Source: Nonomuraea thailandensis (GTDB taxonomy: Bacteria; Actinomycetota; Actinomycetes; Streptosporangiales; Streptosporangiaceae). Taken from it: a stretch of DNA of 64,000 nucleotides. The position numbers and the translations under genes are program-made. Under the pieces are notes generated by a model that did not search any database, had not been told where the DNA came from, and was given only the letters and a program-made list of their open reading frames with translations. The stretch spans positions 558,001 to 622,000 of the forward strand of contig NZ_JAMZEB010000002.1 of the NCBI RefSeq assembly GCF_024172165.1, read 5' to 3'. Every line of letters starts with the position of its first letter. Position 1 is the stretch's first letter. Positions 53,041 through 61,381 of the stretch are shown here, piece after piece.

Positions 53041-53915
53041 CCCTGCTCCTGCAGGGGCTGGCCCTGGGCGTGCTGACCGGCGGGCTCTACGCCCTGCTCG
53101 CCTCGGGCCTGTCGCTGTACTTCGGCGTGATGCGGGTGGTCATGGTGGCGCACCCGGCGTTCCTGTTCCTGGCCGCCTACCTCACCTACACCGTGCACAC
53201 CACGCTCGGCGTGGACCCGTTCCTGGCGTTGCCGCTGACCGTGCCGCTCTTCTTCGTGCTGGGCGTGGCGGTGCAGCGGCTGCTGATCGCCCGGCTCGCG
53301 CCCGACAACCTGGCGATGATGTCGGTGCTGCTGACGTTCGGGATCGCGCTGACCATCGAGGGGCTGCTCGGCACGTTCTACACGGGCTCCTACAAGTCGG
53401 TCAGCATGGAGTACGCCACCCGGTCGCTGAGCATCGGCGGCGTGCACCTGCCGTACGACAAGATCATCGCCTTCTGCGTGGCGGGGCTCACCCTCGCCGT
53501 GCTGTTCGCGGTGCTGGTCAGGAGCCGGTTCGGGCAGGCGCTGCGGGCCACGATCCAGCACCGCGAGGCGGCCAGGCTGGTCGGCATCCAGACCGAGCGC
53601 GTCGCCGGGTACGGCTTCGGCGTCGGCCTGGCCACCGCCGCCGTCGGCGGCACCGTGCTGGCGCTGATCACGCCGTTCTTCCCCGCCTCGCACTGGGTGT
53701 GGATCGGCAAGCTCATGGCCATCATCGTCGTCGGCGGGCTGGGCAGCGTGGTGGGCGCGGCGCTGGCCGCCGTGCTGCTCGGGGTGGTCGAGGGCGTCGT
53801 GCTGGTCACCGTGGACGCCACCTGGGCCACGATGATGTTCTACGTCTTCCTCTTCCTGACCCTGCTCGCGCGCCCCCAGGGGTTCTTCGGAGGCCGGCTT
53901 GCGCACCGTTTCTAG
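53034..53915 (+). CDS. livH: Liv-type ABC permease LivH
   Basis: The 293-residue membrane protein has eight predicted segments and the LivH blocks GLSLYFGVMRVVMVAHPAFLFLAAY and QHREAARLVGIQTERVAGYGFGVGLATAAVGG, the latter including the coupling helix. It overlaps the livK stop and the livM start. Forms the channel with LivM. Confidence 0.92.
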   Translation: MVTLLLQGLALGVLTGGLYALLASGLSLYFGVMRVVMVAHPAFLFLAAYLTYTVHTTLGVDPFLALPLTVPLFFVLGVAVQRLLIARLAPDNLAMMSVLLTFGIALTIEGLLGTFYTGSYKSVSMEYATRSLSIGGVHLPYDKIIAFCVAGLTLAVLFAVLVRSRFGQALRATIQHREAARLVGIQTERVAGYGFGVGLATAAVGGTVLALITPFFPASHWVWIGKLMAIIVVGGLGSVVGAALAAVLLGVVEGVVLVTVDATWATMMFYVFLFLTLLARPQGFFGGRLAHRF

Positions 53916-54888
53916 GGGGCTGCCGCTGCTGTTCGCCGCGCTGGCGATCGCCTACCCGTGGCTGGCGCCCAACTACTACCTGGTGTACGCGGGCGCGCTG
54001 ACCGTCATGTACGCCGCCATGTCCACCTCCTGGAACCTCCTGGGCGGCTTCACCGGCTACGTCTCGCTCGGCCACTCGGCGTTCTTCGGCCTCGGCGCGT
54101 ACGGCACTGGGCTGCTCGTCGTCCGGCTGGACGTGCCCTGGGCCGTGGCCCTGCTCGCGTCGGCGCTGCTGGTCACGGCGTTCGCCGTCGGCGTCGGCAT
54201 CGCGGCGGTCCGCGTGCGCGGCGCCTCGTTCGTGATCGTGTCCCTCGCGCTGGTGTCCATGATGAACCTCATCGTGCAGGGCTGGCGCTCCCTGACCGGC
54301 GGCTCCACCGGCCTGCAGGTCCCCTCGCCCTTCCCCTCCCTGCACCGCGGCCAGACGCACATCGTCTTCTTCCACTTGTTCCTGGCGCTGCTCGCGCTCG
54401 CGCTGCTGTCCTGGTGGTACGTCTCCCGCTCCCGCTTCGGCGCGGGCCTCCGGGCCATCAGGGAGGACGAGGACAAGGCCGAGTCGCTGGGCGTGCCCAC
54501 CGGGGCGTACAAGGTGGCGGCCTTCGCCCTGTCCGCCCTGTTCGTGGCGCTGGCCGGCGGGCTCTACGCGCTCTGGTTCGGCAGCCTCGACCCGATCTTC
54601 GTCTTCTCGATCCTGATCGCCTCCTCCATGGTGCTGATGAGCCTGCTCGGCGGCGTCAGGCACCTGTACGGGCCGCTGCTCGGCGCGCTCATCGTGGCCC
54701 CGGCGGGGGAGTACTTCCTGATCGCGCTGGGCGAGACGCAGATCCACCTGACCGCGACGGGGCTGGTGCTGGTGCTGGTCGTGCTGTTCATGCCGGACGG
54801 CATCCTGGCCCGCTTCACCCGCAGGCGGGCCGGGCCCTCCATCCCCGGCGAGAGCGCCGACCAGAGACTCCAGGGGGTGGCGCCATGA
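53899..54888 (+). CDS. livM: Liv-type ABC permease LivM
   Basis: The 329-residue membrane protein contains WNLLGGFTGYVSLGHSAFFGLGAYG and the coupling helix REDEDKAESLGVPTGAYKVAAFALSA, both characteristic of LivM. It starts with TTG, with GGAGG five bases upstream, inside the end of livH. It pairs with LivH. Its stop shares ATGA with livG. Confidence 0.92.
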   Translation: MRTVSRGLPLLFAALAIAYPWLAPNYYLVYAGALTVMYAAMSTSWNLLGGFTGYVSLGHSAFFGLGAYGTGLLVVRLDVPWAVALLASALLVTAFAVGVGIAAVRVRGASFVIVSLALVSMMNLIVQGWRSLTGGSTGLQVPSPFPSLHRGQTHIVFFHLFLALLALALLSWWYVSRSRFGAGLRAIREDEDKAESLGVPTGAYKVAAFALSALFVALAGGLYALWFGSLDPIFVFSILIASSMVLMSLLGGVRHLYGPLLGALIVAPAGEYFLIALGETQIHLTATGLVLVLVVLFMPDGILARFTRRRAGPSIPGESADQRLQGVAP

Positions 54889-55616
54889 CTTCCCTGCGCA
54901 CGCAGGGGCTGACCAAGGCGTTCGGCGGCGTGCTGGCCGTCGCCGACGCCTCCGTCGAGCTCCGCGACGGGAAGATCAACGGCCTGATCGGGCCGAACGG
55001 CTCCGGCAAGACCACGTTCTTCAACATCGTCACCGGCATGATCAGGCCGGACTCCGGGCGGGTGCTCTACCGCGACCGCGAGATCACCCGGCACTCGCCG
55101 CACCGCATCGCGCACGCCGGCATCGGCCGCACCTTCCAGCTCTGCCGCATCTTCCCGCGCCTGACCGTGCTGGAGAACATGCTGGTCGCGGTCCGCCGTA
55201 CCCGCCTGCGCGAGCTGCTGGCAGGGCTGCGCGACAAGGGCGAGGTCGAGCGGGCCCGCCACTGGCTGCGCCGCATGGGCATCGAGCACCTGGAGGAGGC
55301 CGAGGCGCGCGACCTGTCGTACGGGCAGCAGAAGCTGCTCGAACTGGCCGCCGTGCTCATGGCCGAGCCGGACCTGGTGCTCCTCGACGAGCCCGCGGGC
55401 GGGATCAACCCGGCGCTGATCGACCGCATCGCGGACCTCGTCCGCGAGCTCAACGCGGAGGGCCGCACGTTCCTCGTCGTCGAGCACAACATGGACATGG
55501 TGATGGGCATGTGCGACCACGTGATCGTCTTCGACCGCGGCGCGCCCATCGCCGCGGGCCCGCCCGCTCTGATCAGGCAGGACCCGCGCGTGCTGGAGGC
55601 GTACCTCGGTGTCTGA
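54885..55616 (+). CDS. livG: Liv-type ABC ATPase LivG
   Basis: The 243-residue ATPase has Walker A GPNGSGKTT, the signature LSYGQQKLLELA, Walker B LVLLDEPAGG and switch His in VVEHNMDMV. The INPA after Walker B is typical for LivG. It overlaps livM (ATGA) and livF. Confidence 0.93.
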   Translation: MTSLRTQGLTKAFGGVLAVADASVELRDGKINGLIGPNGSGKTTFFNIVTGMIRPDSGRVLYRDREITRHSPHRIAHAGIGRTFQLCRIFPRLTVLENMLVAVRRTRLRELLAGLRDKGEVERARHWLRRMGIEHLEEAEARDLSYGQQKLLELAAVLMAEPDLVLLDEPAGGINPALIDRIADLVRELNAEGRTFLVVEHNMDMVMGMCDHVIVFDRGAPIAAGPPALIRQDPRVLEAYLGV

Positions 55617-56340
55617 GACGGTGTTGTCCCTGGAAGACGTCGTCGCGGGGTACGGGCGGGCGGCGCCGGTGCTGCGCGGCCTGACCGTCGCCGTCCGCGC
55701 CGGGGAGGTCGTCTGCCTCGTCGGCCCCAACGGCGCCGGCAAGTCCACCGCCCTCAAGGTCGCCAGCGGCCTGCTCGCGCCCCGCTCCGGCCGCGTCCTG
55801 CTGGCGGGCCGCGACGTGACGGGCCTGCCGCCGCAGCGCCTGCTCGGCCTCGGCCTGGCACACGTGCTGCAGGGGCACAGCGTCTTCCGCGAGATGACCG
55901 TGGCCGAGAACGTCCGGCTCGGCGGCTTCACCGTACGCGACCAGGCCCGGCTGAACGCGCGCATCGCGGTGGTCAAGGAGCTGTTCCCCGTCGTGGGGGA
56001 GCGGTGGGGCAGCATGGCGGGGCTGCTGTCGGGCGGGCAGCAGAAGCAGGTGGAGTTCGCGCGGGCGCTGATGCTGGAGCCGTCGGTGGTGCTGCTGGAC
56101 GAGCCGTCCATGGGGCTCGACCCGCGCAACACCTCCGTCGTCTTCGAGCAGATCGACCTCATGCGCCGGTCCGGGGTGGCGGTGCTGCTGGTGGAGCAGA
56201 ACGCGCGCAGGGCGCTGGAGATGGCGGATCTGGGGTGCGTGCTCGACCTCGGGCGGGTGCACATCTCGGGGCCCGCCCGAGAGCTGGCCGCCGACCCGCG
56301 CCTGGGGCGCCTCTACCTGGGAGGCGCCCCCGCCACCTAG
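55609..56340 (+). CDS. livF: Liv-type ABC ATPase LivF
   Basis: The 243-residue ATPase has Walker A GPNGAGKST, signature LSGGQQKQVEFARAL, Walker B VVLLDEPSMGLDP and switch region LVEQNARRALEMAD. It begins with GTG within livG. It completes a full K-H-M-G-F importer operon. Its stop is three bases from the convergent cydB stop with no terminator visible between. Confidence 0.93.
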   Translation: MSETVLSLEDVVAGYGRAAPVLRGLTVAVRAGEVVCLVGPNGAGKSTALKVASGLLAPRSGRVLLAGRDVTGLPPQRLLGLGLAHVLQGHSVFREMTVAENVRLGGFTVRDQARLNARIAVVKELFPVVGERWGSMAGLLSGGQQKQVEFARALMLEPSVVLLDEPSMGLDPRNTSVVFEQIDLMRRSGVAVLLVEQNARRALEMADLGCVLDLGRVHISGPARELAADPRLGRLYLGGAPAT

Positions 56341-56343
56341 CCG

Positions 56344-57228
56344 CTACCCGGCCGTCCGCACCTGCACGCGCTTCCTGAACACCCAGTACGTCCACCCCTG
56401 GTACACCAGCACGAACGGCAGCGCGATCAGCCCGATCCACGTCAGCATCCCCAGCGTGTACGGGGCCGAAGCCGCCTCCGCCAGCGTCAGCCCCGGCAGC
56501 GGCCGGACCCGCAGCTCCATGAAGACCGCCAGCGTGGCCAGCACGATCGAGCCCGCCGTGGCCGCGAACGCCCAGCCCTCCCGGCGGCGCCAGATCAGCG
56601 CCGTGGCCGCCGCGAGGGCCGCCATGGAGGCGAGGGCCGGGATGGTGCCCAGGCTCGACAGGGCGGCCACGGCCACCGGGATCGTGACGCCGCCGGCGAT
56701 CAGGGCGGCGACGCGGGCGCGGCGGCGTACGGGGCCGGTGGTCTTCAGGGCGAGGAAGACGGCCCCGTGCAGGACGCACGTCGCCAGGGTGAACACGCCG
56801 CCCACGACGGCCGCGAGCGCGCTGTCGAACAGCAGGTCGGCGAAGACCGAGCCCCACAGGAACGCGGGCAGCGCGCTGCCCACCACGATGCCCAGGTCGC
56901 ACCAGACGGGGTTGTCCACCTTGCCGCGCCACTCCAGGCCGACGCCGCGCACGATGAGCCCCACCAGGATCAGCGTCACGGGCAGGTAGAAGGAGCTGAA
57001 CACGCCCGCGTACCAGGCGGGGAAGGCGGCGAACATGGCGCCGACCGCGGTGATCAGCCACACCTCGTTGCCGTCCCACACCGGGCCGATGGTCTGCAGG
57101 CCGGCGCGCTGCTCGGCGGCGTTCCTGCTCACCAGGGGCGCCAGCATGCCGACGCCGAAGTCGAAGCCTTCGAGGACGAAGTAGCCGGTCCAGAGGAAGG
57201 CGATGATGGCGAACCACAACTCGATCAT
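56344..57228 (-). CDS. cydB: Cytochrome bd oxidase subunit II
   Basis: The 294-residue membrane protein has about eight predicted helices, the start LWFAIIAFLWTGYFVLEGFDFGVGML, the VWDGNEVWLITAVGAMFAAFPAWYA block and the typical end LVYQGWTYWVFRKRV. It is shorter than most actinobacterial CydB (often around 330-345 residues), the difference lying in the middle. With CydA it forms the high-affinity quinol oxidase that does not pump protons. It lies 13 bases after cydA. No cydDC follows. Confidence 0.92.
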   Translation of the reverse strand: MIELWFAIIAFLWTGYFVLEGFDFGVGMLAPLVSRNAAEQRAGLQTIGPVWDGNEVWLITAVGAMFAAFPAWYAGVFSSFYLPVTLILVGLIVRGVGLEWRGKVDNPVWCDLGIVVGSALPAFLWGSVFADLLFDSALAAVVGGVFTLATCVLHGAVFLALKTTGPVRRRARVAALIAGGVTIPVAVAALSSLGTIPALASMAALAAATALIWRRREGWAFAATAGSIVLATLAVFMELRVRPLPGLTLAEAASAPYTLGMLTWIGLIALPFVLVYQGWTYWVFRKRVQVRTAG

Positions 57229-57241
57229 TGGGGGAGGCTCC

Positions 57242-58588
57242 TCAGTACATCAGGGACGGCTCGCGCGGCGCCTCGGCCGCCTGGACCGGCGCCGGCTCCT
57301 CGGCGCCCCTGCGGACGTGCCTGGCCAGCAGCACGGTCTCGGCCACGGCGAGCGCGCCGTACAGGAGCGTGAAGATCGTCAGGGACGTGGCCACCTCGGC
57401 CAGCGAGACGCTCGGGGACACGCTGGAGGCCGTGAGGAGCTCGCCCGCGACCGTCCAGGGCTGGCGGCCGATCTCGCTGAGCAGCCAGCCGGCGATCACC
57501 GCGATCAGCGGGAGCGGCAGCGCGAGCAGCATCGCCCGCGACAGCCACGCGGGGAACGGCCGTCTGCGGCGGGTCAGCCACAGGCCGAGCACCGACAGGC
57601 CCACCGTGGCCAGGCCGAACACGATCATCACGCGGAACGACCAGAAGACGACGGTGCCGTCCGGGCGGTAGTCTCCGGGGCCGAACTGCTGCTCGAAGCG
57701 CCGCTGCAGGTCCTCGGTGCCCTGGACGGGGGCCTCGAAGTCGTAGGTGGACAGGAAGCTCAGCAGCTTCGGGATCTCGATGCCGGGCACGACGCTGAAC
57801 CCGGCGCCCTCGGTGTCGTGCTCCAGGCCCTCGGCGGCGGCCAGCTTCATGGGCTGCTGCTCGTACATGAGCTTGGCCGAGTGGTCGCCGGTGCCCGCGA
57901 CGACCGCCCCCGCGATGGCCGTCATGAGCAGCGCGGCGCGGGCGGCGCCGCGCCACATCTCCGCGCGCGTGCGCAGCAGCCAGTAGCCGCACACCGCCAG
58001 CACGAAGCCGCCCGCCACCACGAACGAGCCCGCGATCACGTGCGGGACCTGGGCGAGCGCGGTGGAGTTGGTCAGCACCGCCCACAGGTCGGTCATCCTG
58101 GCCTTGCCGTCCACGACCTCGTAGCCGACGGGGTGCTTCATCCAGGCGTTGGCAGCCAGGATGAAGTAGGCCGACAGGTTGGAGCCGATGGCCGCCGCCC
58201 AGATGGTCGCCAGGTGCACCCTCTTCGGCAGCCGGTCCCAGCCGAAGATCCACAGTCCGAGGAACGTCGACTCCATGAAGAAGGCCAGCAGCGCCTCCAT
58301 GGCCAGCGGCGCCCCGAAGACGTCACCGACGAACGTGGAGTACTCGCTCCAGTTCATCCCGAACTGGAACTCCTGCACGATGCCGGTGACCACGCCCATG
58401 GCGAAGTTGATCAGAAACAGCTTGCCGAAGAACTTCGTGAGCTTCAGGTACTGCTCGTTGCCGGTGCGGTGCCAGGCCGTCTGCAGGCCGGCCACGAAGA
58501 TCCCGAGACCGATGGTCAAGGGCACGAACAGAAAGTGGTACACGGTGGTCACCCCGAACTGCCACCGCGCCAGGTCAAGTGCGTCCAT
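57242..58588 (-). CDS. cydA: Cytochrome bd oxidase subunit I
   Basis: The 448-residue protein has nine or so membrane helices. RWQFGVTTVYHFLFVPLTIGLG (His18, heme b595/d ligand), NFAMGVVTGIVQEFQFGMNWSEYS, MEALLAFFMESTFLGLW and GRQPWTV are all conserved. The Q loop is short, as in other actinobacteria. The start has GGGGAAG next to the ATG. A cluster of BlaI-like operators overlaps the promoter, so expression is probably repressed under normal respiration. Confidence 0.93.
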   Translation of the reverse strand: MDALDLARWQFGVTTVYHFLFVPLTIGLGIFVAGLQTAWHRTGNEQYLKLTKFFGKLFLINFAMGVVTGIVQEFQFGMNWSEYSTFVGDVFGAPLAMEALLAFFMESTFLGLWIFGWDRLPKRVHLATIWAAAIGSNLSAYFILAANAWMKHPVGYEVVDGKARMTDLWAVLTNSTALAQVPHVIAGSFVVAGGFVLAVCGYWLLRTRAEMWRGAARAALLMTAIAGAVVAGTGDHSAKLMYEQQPMKLAAAEGLEHDTEGAGFSVVPGIEIPKLLSFLSTYDFEAPVQGTEDLQRRFEQQFGPGDYRPDGTVVFWSFRVMIVFGLATVGLSVLGLWLTRRRRPFPAWLSRAMLLALPLPLIAVIAGWLLSEIGRQPWTVAGELLTASSVSPSVSLAEVATSLTIFTLLYGALAVAETVLLARHVRRGAEEPAPVQAAEAPREPSLMY

Positions 58589-58607
58589 CTTCCCCGTCGT
58601 CTCCTGA

Positions 58608-58659
58608 GCTCTACAAGCTGTAGTACATCTACCTGTAGTAGTACTACAAGCTGTAGAGC
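58608..58659. promoter_or_regulatory. BlaI/MecI-like operator array upstream of cydAB
   Basis: CTACAAGCTGTAG occurs twice (58611, 58644), with centres 33 bases apart, and a third partial dyad CTACCTGTAG lies between. TACTACA-N-TGTAGTA-type dyads are bound by BlaI-family repressors in mycobacteria and staphylococci. The array overlaps the likely -35/-10 of cydA. Confidence 0.7.
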
Positions 58660-58717
58660 AACGCGATGCGAGCTTGGTCACATCGCCTGTGCTGGTTGCT
58701 CTATCGAGGATCGCGCC

Positions 58718-58742
58718 CGGGGGCGCCGCGGCGCGTCCCCCG
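58718..58742 (-). terminator. GC-rich hairpin after the polysaccharide deacetylase gene
   Basis: CGGGGG pairs with CCCCCG, extended by GC pairs around a small loop. It lies about 36 bases past the deacetylase stop. Confidence 0.45.
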
Positions 58743-58777
58743 CCCGGCTGATCGGCGCGTACGCCGTGTGGCGGACC

Positions 58778-59623
58778 TCAGCGGGCCCGCGCCGCCGCCA
58801 GGTACGCCTGGAGGTCGCCGAGCTCGTAGCCGCGGCGCTTGATCTTGTTCACCAGGATGCGGAAGTCCCTGGCGAGGTTCGGGCGGAAGTGCAGGAGCAG
58901 GACGTCGCCGGGGCGCAGCTTCTTGTCCGGCACCTGGTAGGCGATCTTGCCGCCCGGCTGGACGGTGGCGGTCCAGAGCAGCACGGCCGACATGCCGCAG
59001 CTCTTGGCCGCCCGCAGCGTGTCGGTGTTGTAGTTGCCGAACGGCGGCCTGAACAGGGTGGGCCGCGTCCCGATCTCCTTCTCGATCAGCTTCGAGGAGC
59101 CGCAGAGCTCGCGGCGCTGGGCGGGGTAGCCGAGCAGGCGGAGGTTCGGGTGGGTGAGGGTGTGGTTCTCGACGGGGACGCCTGCGTCGCGAAGCTGCCG
59201 GAAATATCCCCACTTACCGGCGCCCACGTAGCGGGCCGGGCCGCCCGACTCGTCCGGGGTGCCCTTGGCCTCGACGGCGTCGCGCATGGCGAAGGCGGTG
59301 ATCGGGATGCGCTGGTCGCGCACCTGCCTGACGAAGCCCGGGTCCTGCTCCCAGCCGTCGTCGATGGTCAGGAAGACGACCTTGCGCCTGGTGGGGATCG
59401 AGCTGATCACCGGCGGCAGGCCGCCGGCGCGGGGGATCGGGCGCACCTCGCCCGCGCGGGGCTTGACGCCCGGCGGCCCCGCCGCCTCGGGGGTCTTCCT
59501 CCCCGGCGTCGCCGTGACGGGCGCGGAGGGCCCGGGCGAGGGGCTGGAGGCGGTGCCGGCGGGGGCGCAGGCCGCCAGCGCCAGGACGCACGCCACGCCG
59601 ATCATCCGCTGTCCCCTGAACAT
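58778..59623 (-). CDS. Polysaccharide deacetylase lipoprotein
   Basis: The 281-residue protein has a lipoprotein signal (VLALAAC, Cys19), a Pro/Ser-rich linker, and a NodB-type deacetylase domain (about 80-275). TIDDGWEQD provides the metal/catalytic Asp pair and ENHTLTHPNL the metal His pair; RPPFGNYN and LLLHFRP are further NodB motifs. It probably removes acetyl groups from peptidoglycan or another cell wall glycan outside the membrane. The ATG is chosen for the signal peptide. It stands alone between cydA and the CoxG-like gene. Confidence 0.9.
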   Translation of the reverse strand: MFRGQRMIGVACVLALAACAPAGTASSPSPGPSAPVTATPGRKTPEAAGPPGVKPRAGEVRPIPRAGGLPPVISSIPTRRKVVFLTIDDGWEQDPGFVRQVRDQRIPITAFAMRDAVEAKGTPDESGGPARYVGAGKWGYFRQLRDAGVPVENHTLTHPNLRLLGYPAQRRELCGSSKLIEKEIGTRPTLFRPPFGNYNTDTLRAAKSCGMSAVLLWTATVQPGGKIAYQVPDKKLRPGDVLLLHFRPNLARDFRILVNKIKRRGYELGDLQAYLAAARAR

Positions 59624-59695
59624 GGGGCACCATCTTGCCAGCCTCTGTGAGGTGTTGCCCTTATCCACGCGGCCGCCGCTGCCTAGAGTGGCCGC

Positions 59696-60388
59696 ATGAA
59701 ACTGGCGGGCAGTGCCGAGATCGGCGTGGACAGGCAGCGGACGTGGGCGGCGCTCAGGGACCCGGCGGTGCTGGTGCGCACCCTTCCCGGGTGCGAGCGG
59801 CTGGAGGAGACGGGGCCGGACACGTACCGGATGACGATCAACGCGGGCGTGGGCTCGATCAAGGGCGTCTACCAGGGCGAGGTGGCGCTGTCCGACCCGC
59901 TGGAGCCCGAGAGCTTCACGCTCAAGGCGCGCGGGCAGGGCGCGCCGGGGACCGTGGACGCGACCGTCCTCGTCCGGCTGAGCGAGACCGACGGCGGGAC
60001 GCGGGTGGACTACGACGCCGAGGCGGTGGTCGGCGGGATGATCGGCGGGGTGGGGCAGCGCATGCTCGGCTCCGTCGCCAAGCGCACGGCGAGCGAGTTC
60101 TTCGCGGCCGTGGAGGAGCACCTGCGCACCTCGGTCCCGACCGCCGAGCCCGGCCTGCCCGCCGGGCTCGGCCTGCCCGCCGAGCCCGTGCCCGCCTCCG
60201 CCGAGACGCACCTGATCCCCGAGAGCCGCCCGGCGCCGGGCCAGGTCTTCCAGCGGCCCGCCAAGCAGCACACCGAGACACGCCCGTGGGTGATGCTGGC
60301 GGCGTTCGGCATGGGGGCCGGGGTCGCGCTCGGCGGGGTCACCCTGGGCTGGCTGCTGGGCCGCGGGTCGCGCCGGCGAGGCGCATGA
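59696..60388 (+). CDS. CoxG/SRPBCC-family protein with C-terminal membrane anchor
   Basis: The 230-residue protein has a CoxG-type SRPBCC domain (about 1-145; AALRDPAVLVRTLPGCERLEETGPDTYRM), an Ala/Pro linker and one C-terminal membrane helix (WVMLAAFGMGAGVALGGVTLGWLLG). In CO oxidisers CoxG tethers the molybdenum enzyme to the membrane. The hydroxylase genes of this window are 13 kb away, so a link is possible but unproved. TAGAGT lies six bases before the ATG with TTATCC 17 bases further upstream, indicating a leaderless transcript. Confidence 0.85.
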   Translation: MKLAGSAEIGVDRQRTWAALRDPAVLVRTLPGCERLEETGPDTYRMTINAGVGSIKGVYQGEVALSDPLEPESFTLKARGQGAPGTVDATVLVRLSETDGGTRVDYDAEAVVGGMIGGVGQRMLGSVAKRTASEFFAAVEEHLRTSVPTAEPGLPAGLGLPAEPVPASAETHLIPESRPAPGQVFQRPAKQHTETRPWVMLAAFGMGAGVALGGVTLGWLLGRGSRRRGA

Positions 60389-60444
60389 GGTTGATGGCCT
60401 CGGGGACTCTCGCGGAAAAGGATCTCCCGGCGTAGCGTGGCGGT

Positions 60445-61341
60445 ATGCGGCAGGCACATGCTGAAGACGCACGGACCGAGGCCAGGCGAGTCGTACGCAA
60501 CCTCCTGGGCGAGGAGCGCCCGACAGCGCAGATGCTGATCGGCGACGTGCGTCCCGTGCTCGGCGACGAGCGTACGGACCGCACGCTGGAGCTGGCACTC
60601 GGCGCCCAGCTCACCCGGCGCTCGGCCGAGCTGGCCGCCATCGCCGCGCTGCTCGTCGGCACCCGCGAGCTGGGCGAGGGCTGGTGGTCCAAGCCCAGGG
60701 GCGGCAAGCTGCCCGCGCCCGACGAGGTGGTGCGCACGGCGGTCGCCATCGAGCCCTGGACCGACCTGACCGCGCTGGAGATGCTGGCGGCCTGGATCTC
60801 CGACGACGCCGCCGACCAGATGTGGGGAGCGCCCGTCGCGCAGGTCGACCTCAACTCCTGGCAGGCCGAGGACCGCTTCCGCCTGCCGCCGGGCGTCAAG
60901 CCGGGGCAGCGCCTCGTCGTGCACTTCGACGCCGGAGGCCGGCTCGACGCGGTCGTCGCCCGGCGGGCCGACGAGGAGCTCGGCTCCAACCTCGACTTCC
61001 AGTCGCTGCGTTACTCGCGGCCCGCCGAGGCGCAGTGGAGCTGGGGCGTCGCGGCCGGGCTCGGGCCGCACCGGCTGCCCGGCGAGGTGCCCGACCCGTA
61101 CGCGCGCGAGGTGCCCGCCGAGGCCGTCGGCATCCTGACGACGTGGGCGATGCGCCACGGCGCCTCCTCCGAGCAGCTCGGCGAGCGGTGGAAGACGGTG
61201 GGCGACGTGGTGGCCGCCATCGAGCGGGTCGACTGGATGTGGCGCAGCGGCGAGTGGTTCGGCTGGTGGCGGGGCGCGTCGGCGCTGGTGGACGACTCGG
61301 CGTACCTGCCGTACCGGCTGGAGGAGCTGGCGGCCGGATAG
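60445..61341 (+). CDS. Conserved-looking hypothetical protein, 298 residues
   Basis: I do not recognise the family. The protein is soluble, mixed alpha/beta, with an N-terminal helical part, a Trp-rich C terminus (WMWRSGEWFGWWRG) and no signal peptide or membrane helix. A central region VDLNSWQAEDRFRLPPGVKPGQRLVVHFDAGGRLDAVV looks like beta strands. TAGCGT six bases before the ATG fits a leaderless start. It is flanked by the CoxG-like and DsbA-like genes in the same direction without overlap. Confidence 0.7.
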   Translation: MRQAHAEDARTEARRVVRNLLGEERPTAQMLIGDVRPVLGDERTDRTLELALGAQLTRRSAELAAIAALLVGTRELGEGWWSKPRGGKLPAPDEVVRTAVAIEPWTDLTALEMLAAWISDDAADQMWGAPVAQVDLNSWQAEDRFRLPPGVKPGQRLVVHFDAGGRLDAVVARRADEELGSNLDFQSLRYSRPAEAQWSWGVAAGLGPHRLPGEVPDPYAREVPAEAVGILTTWAMRHGASSEQLGERWKTVGDVVAAIERVDWMWRSGEWFGWWRGASALVDDSAYLPYRLEELAAG

Positions 61342-61381
61342 GGCCGGAATCCCCGCGGGCGCGATCGGGTTGTCCCCCGGT

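Noticed and set aside
58608..58659. Rex operator for cydAB
   Set aside because: The Rex consensus TTGTGAA-N4-TTCACAA is not there; the dyads are CTACA/TGTAG.
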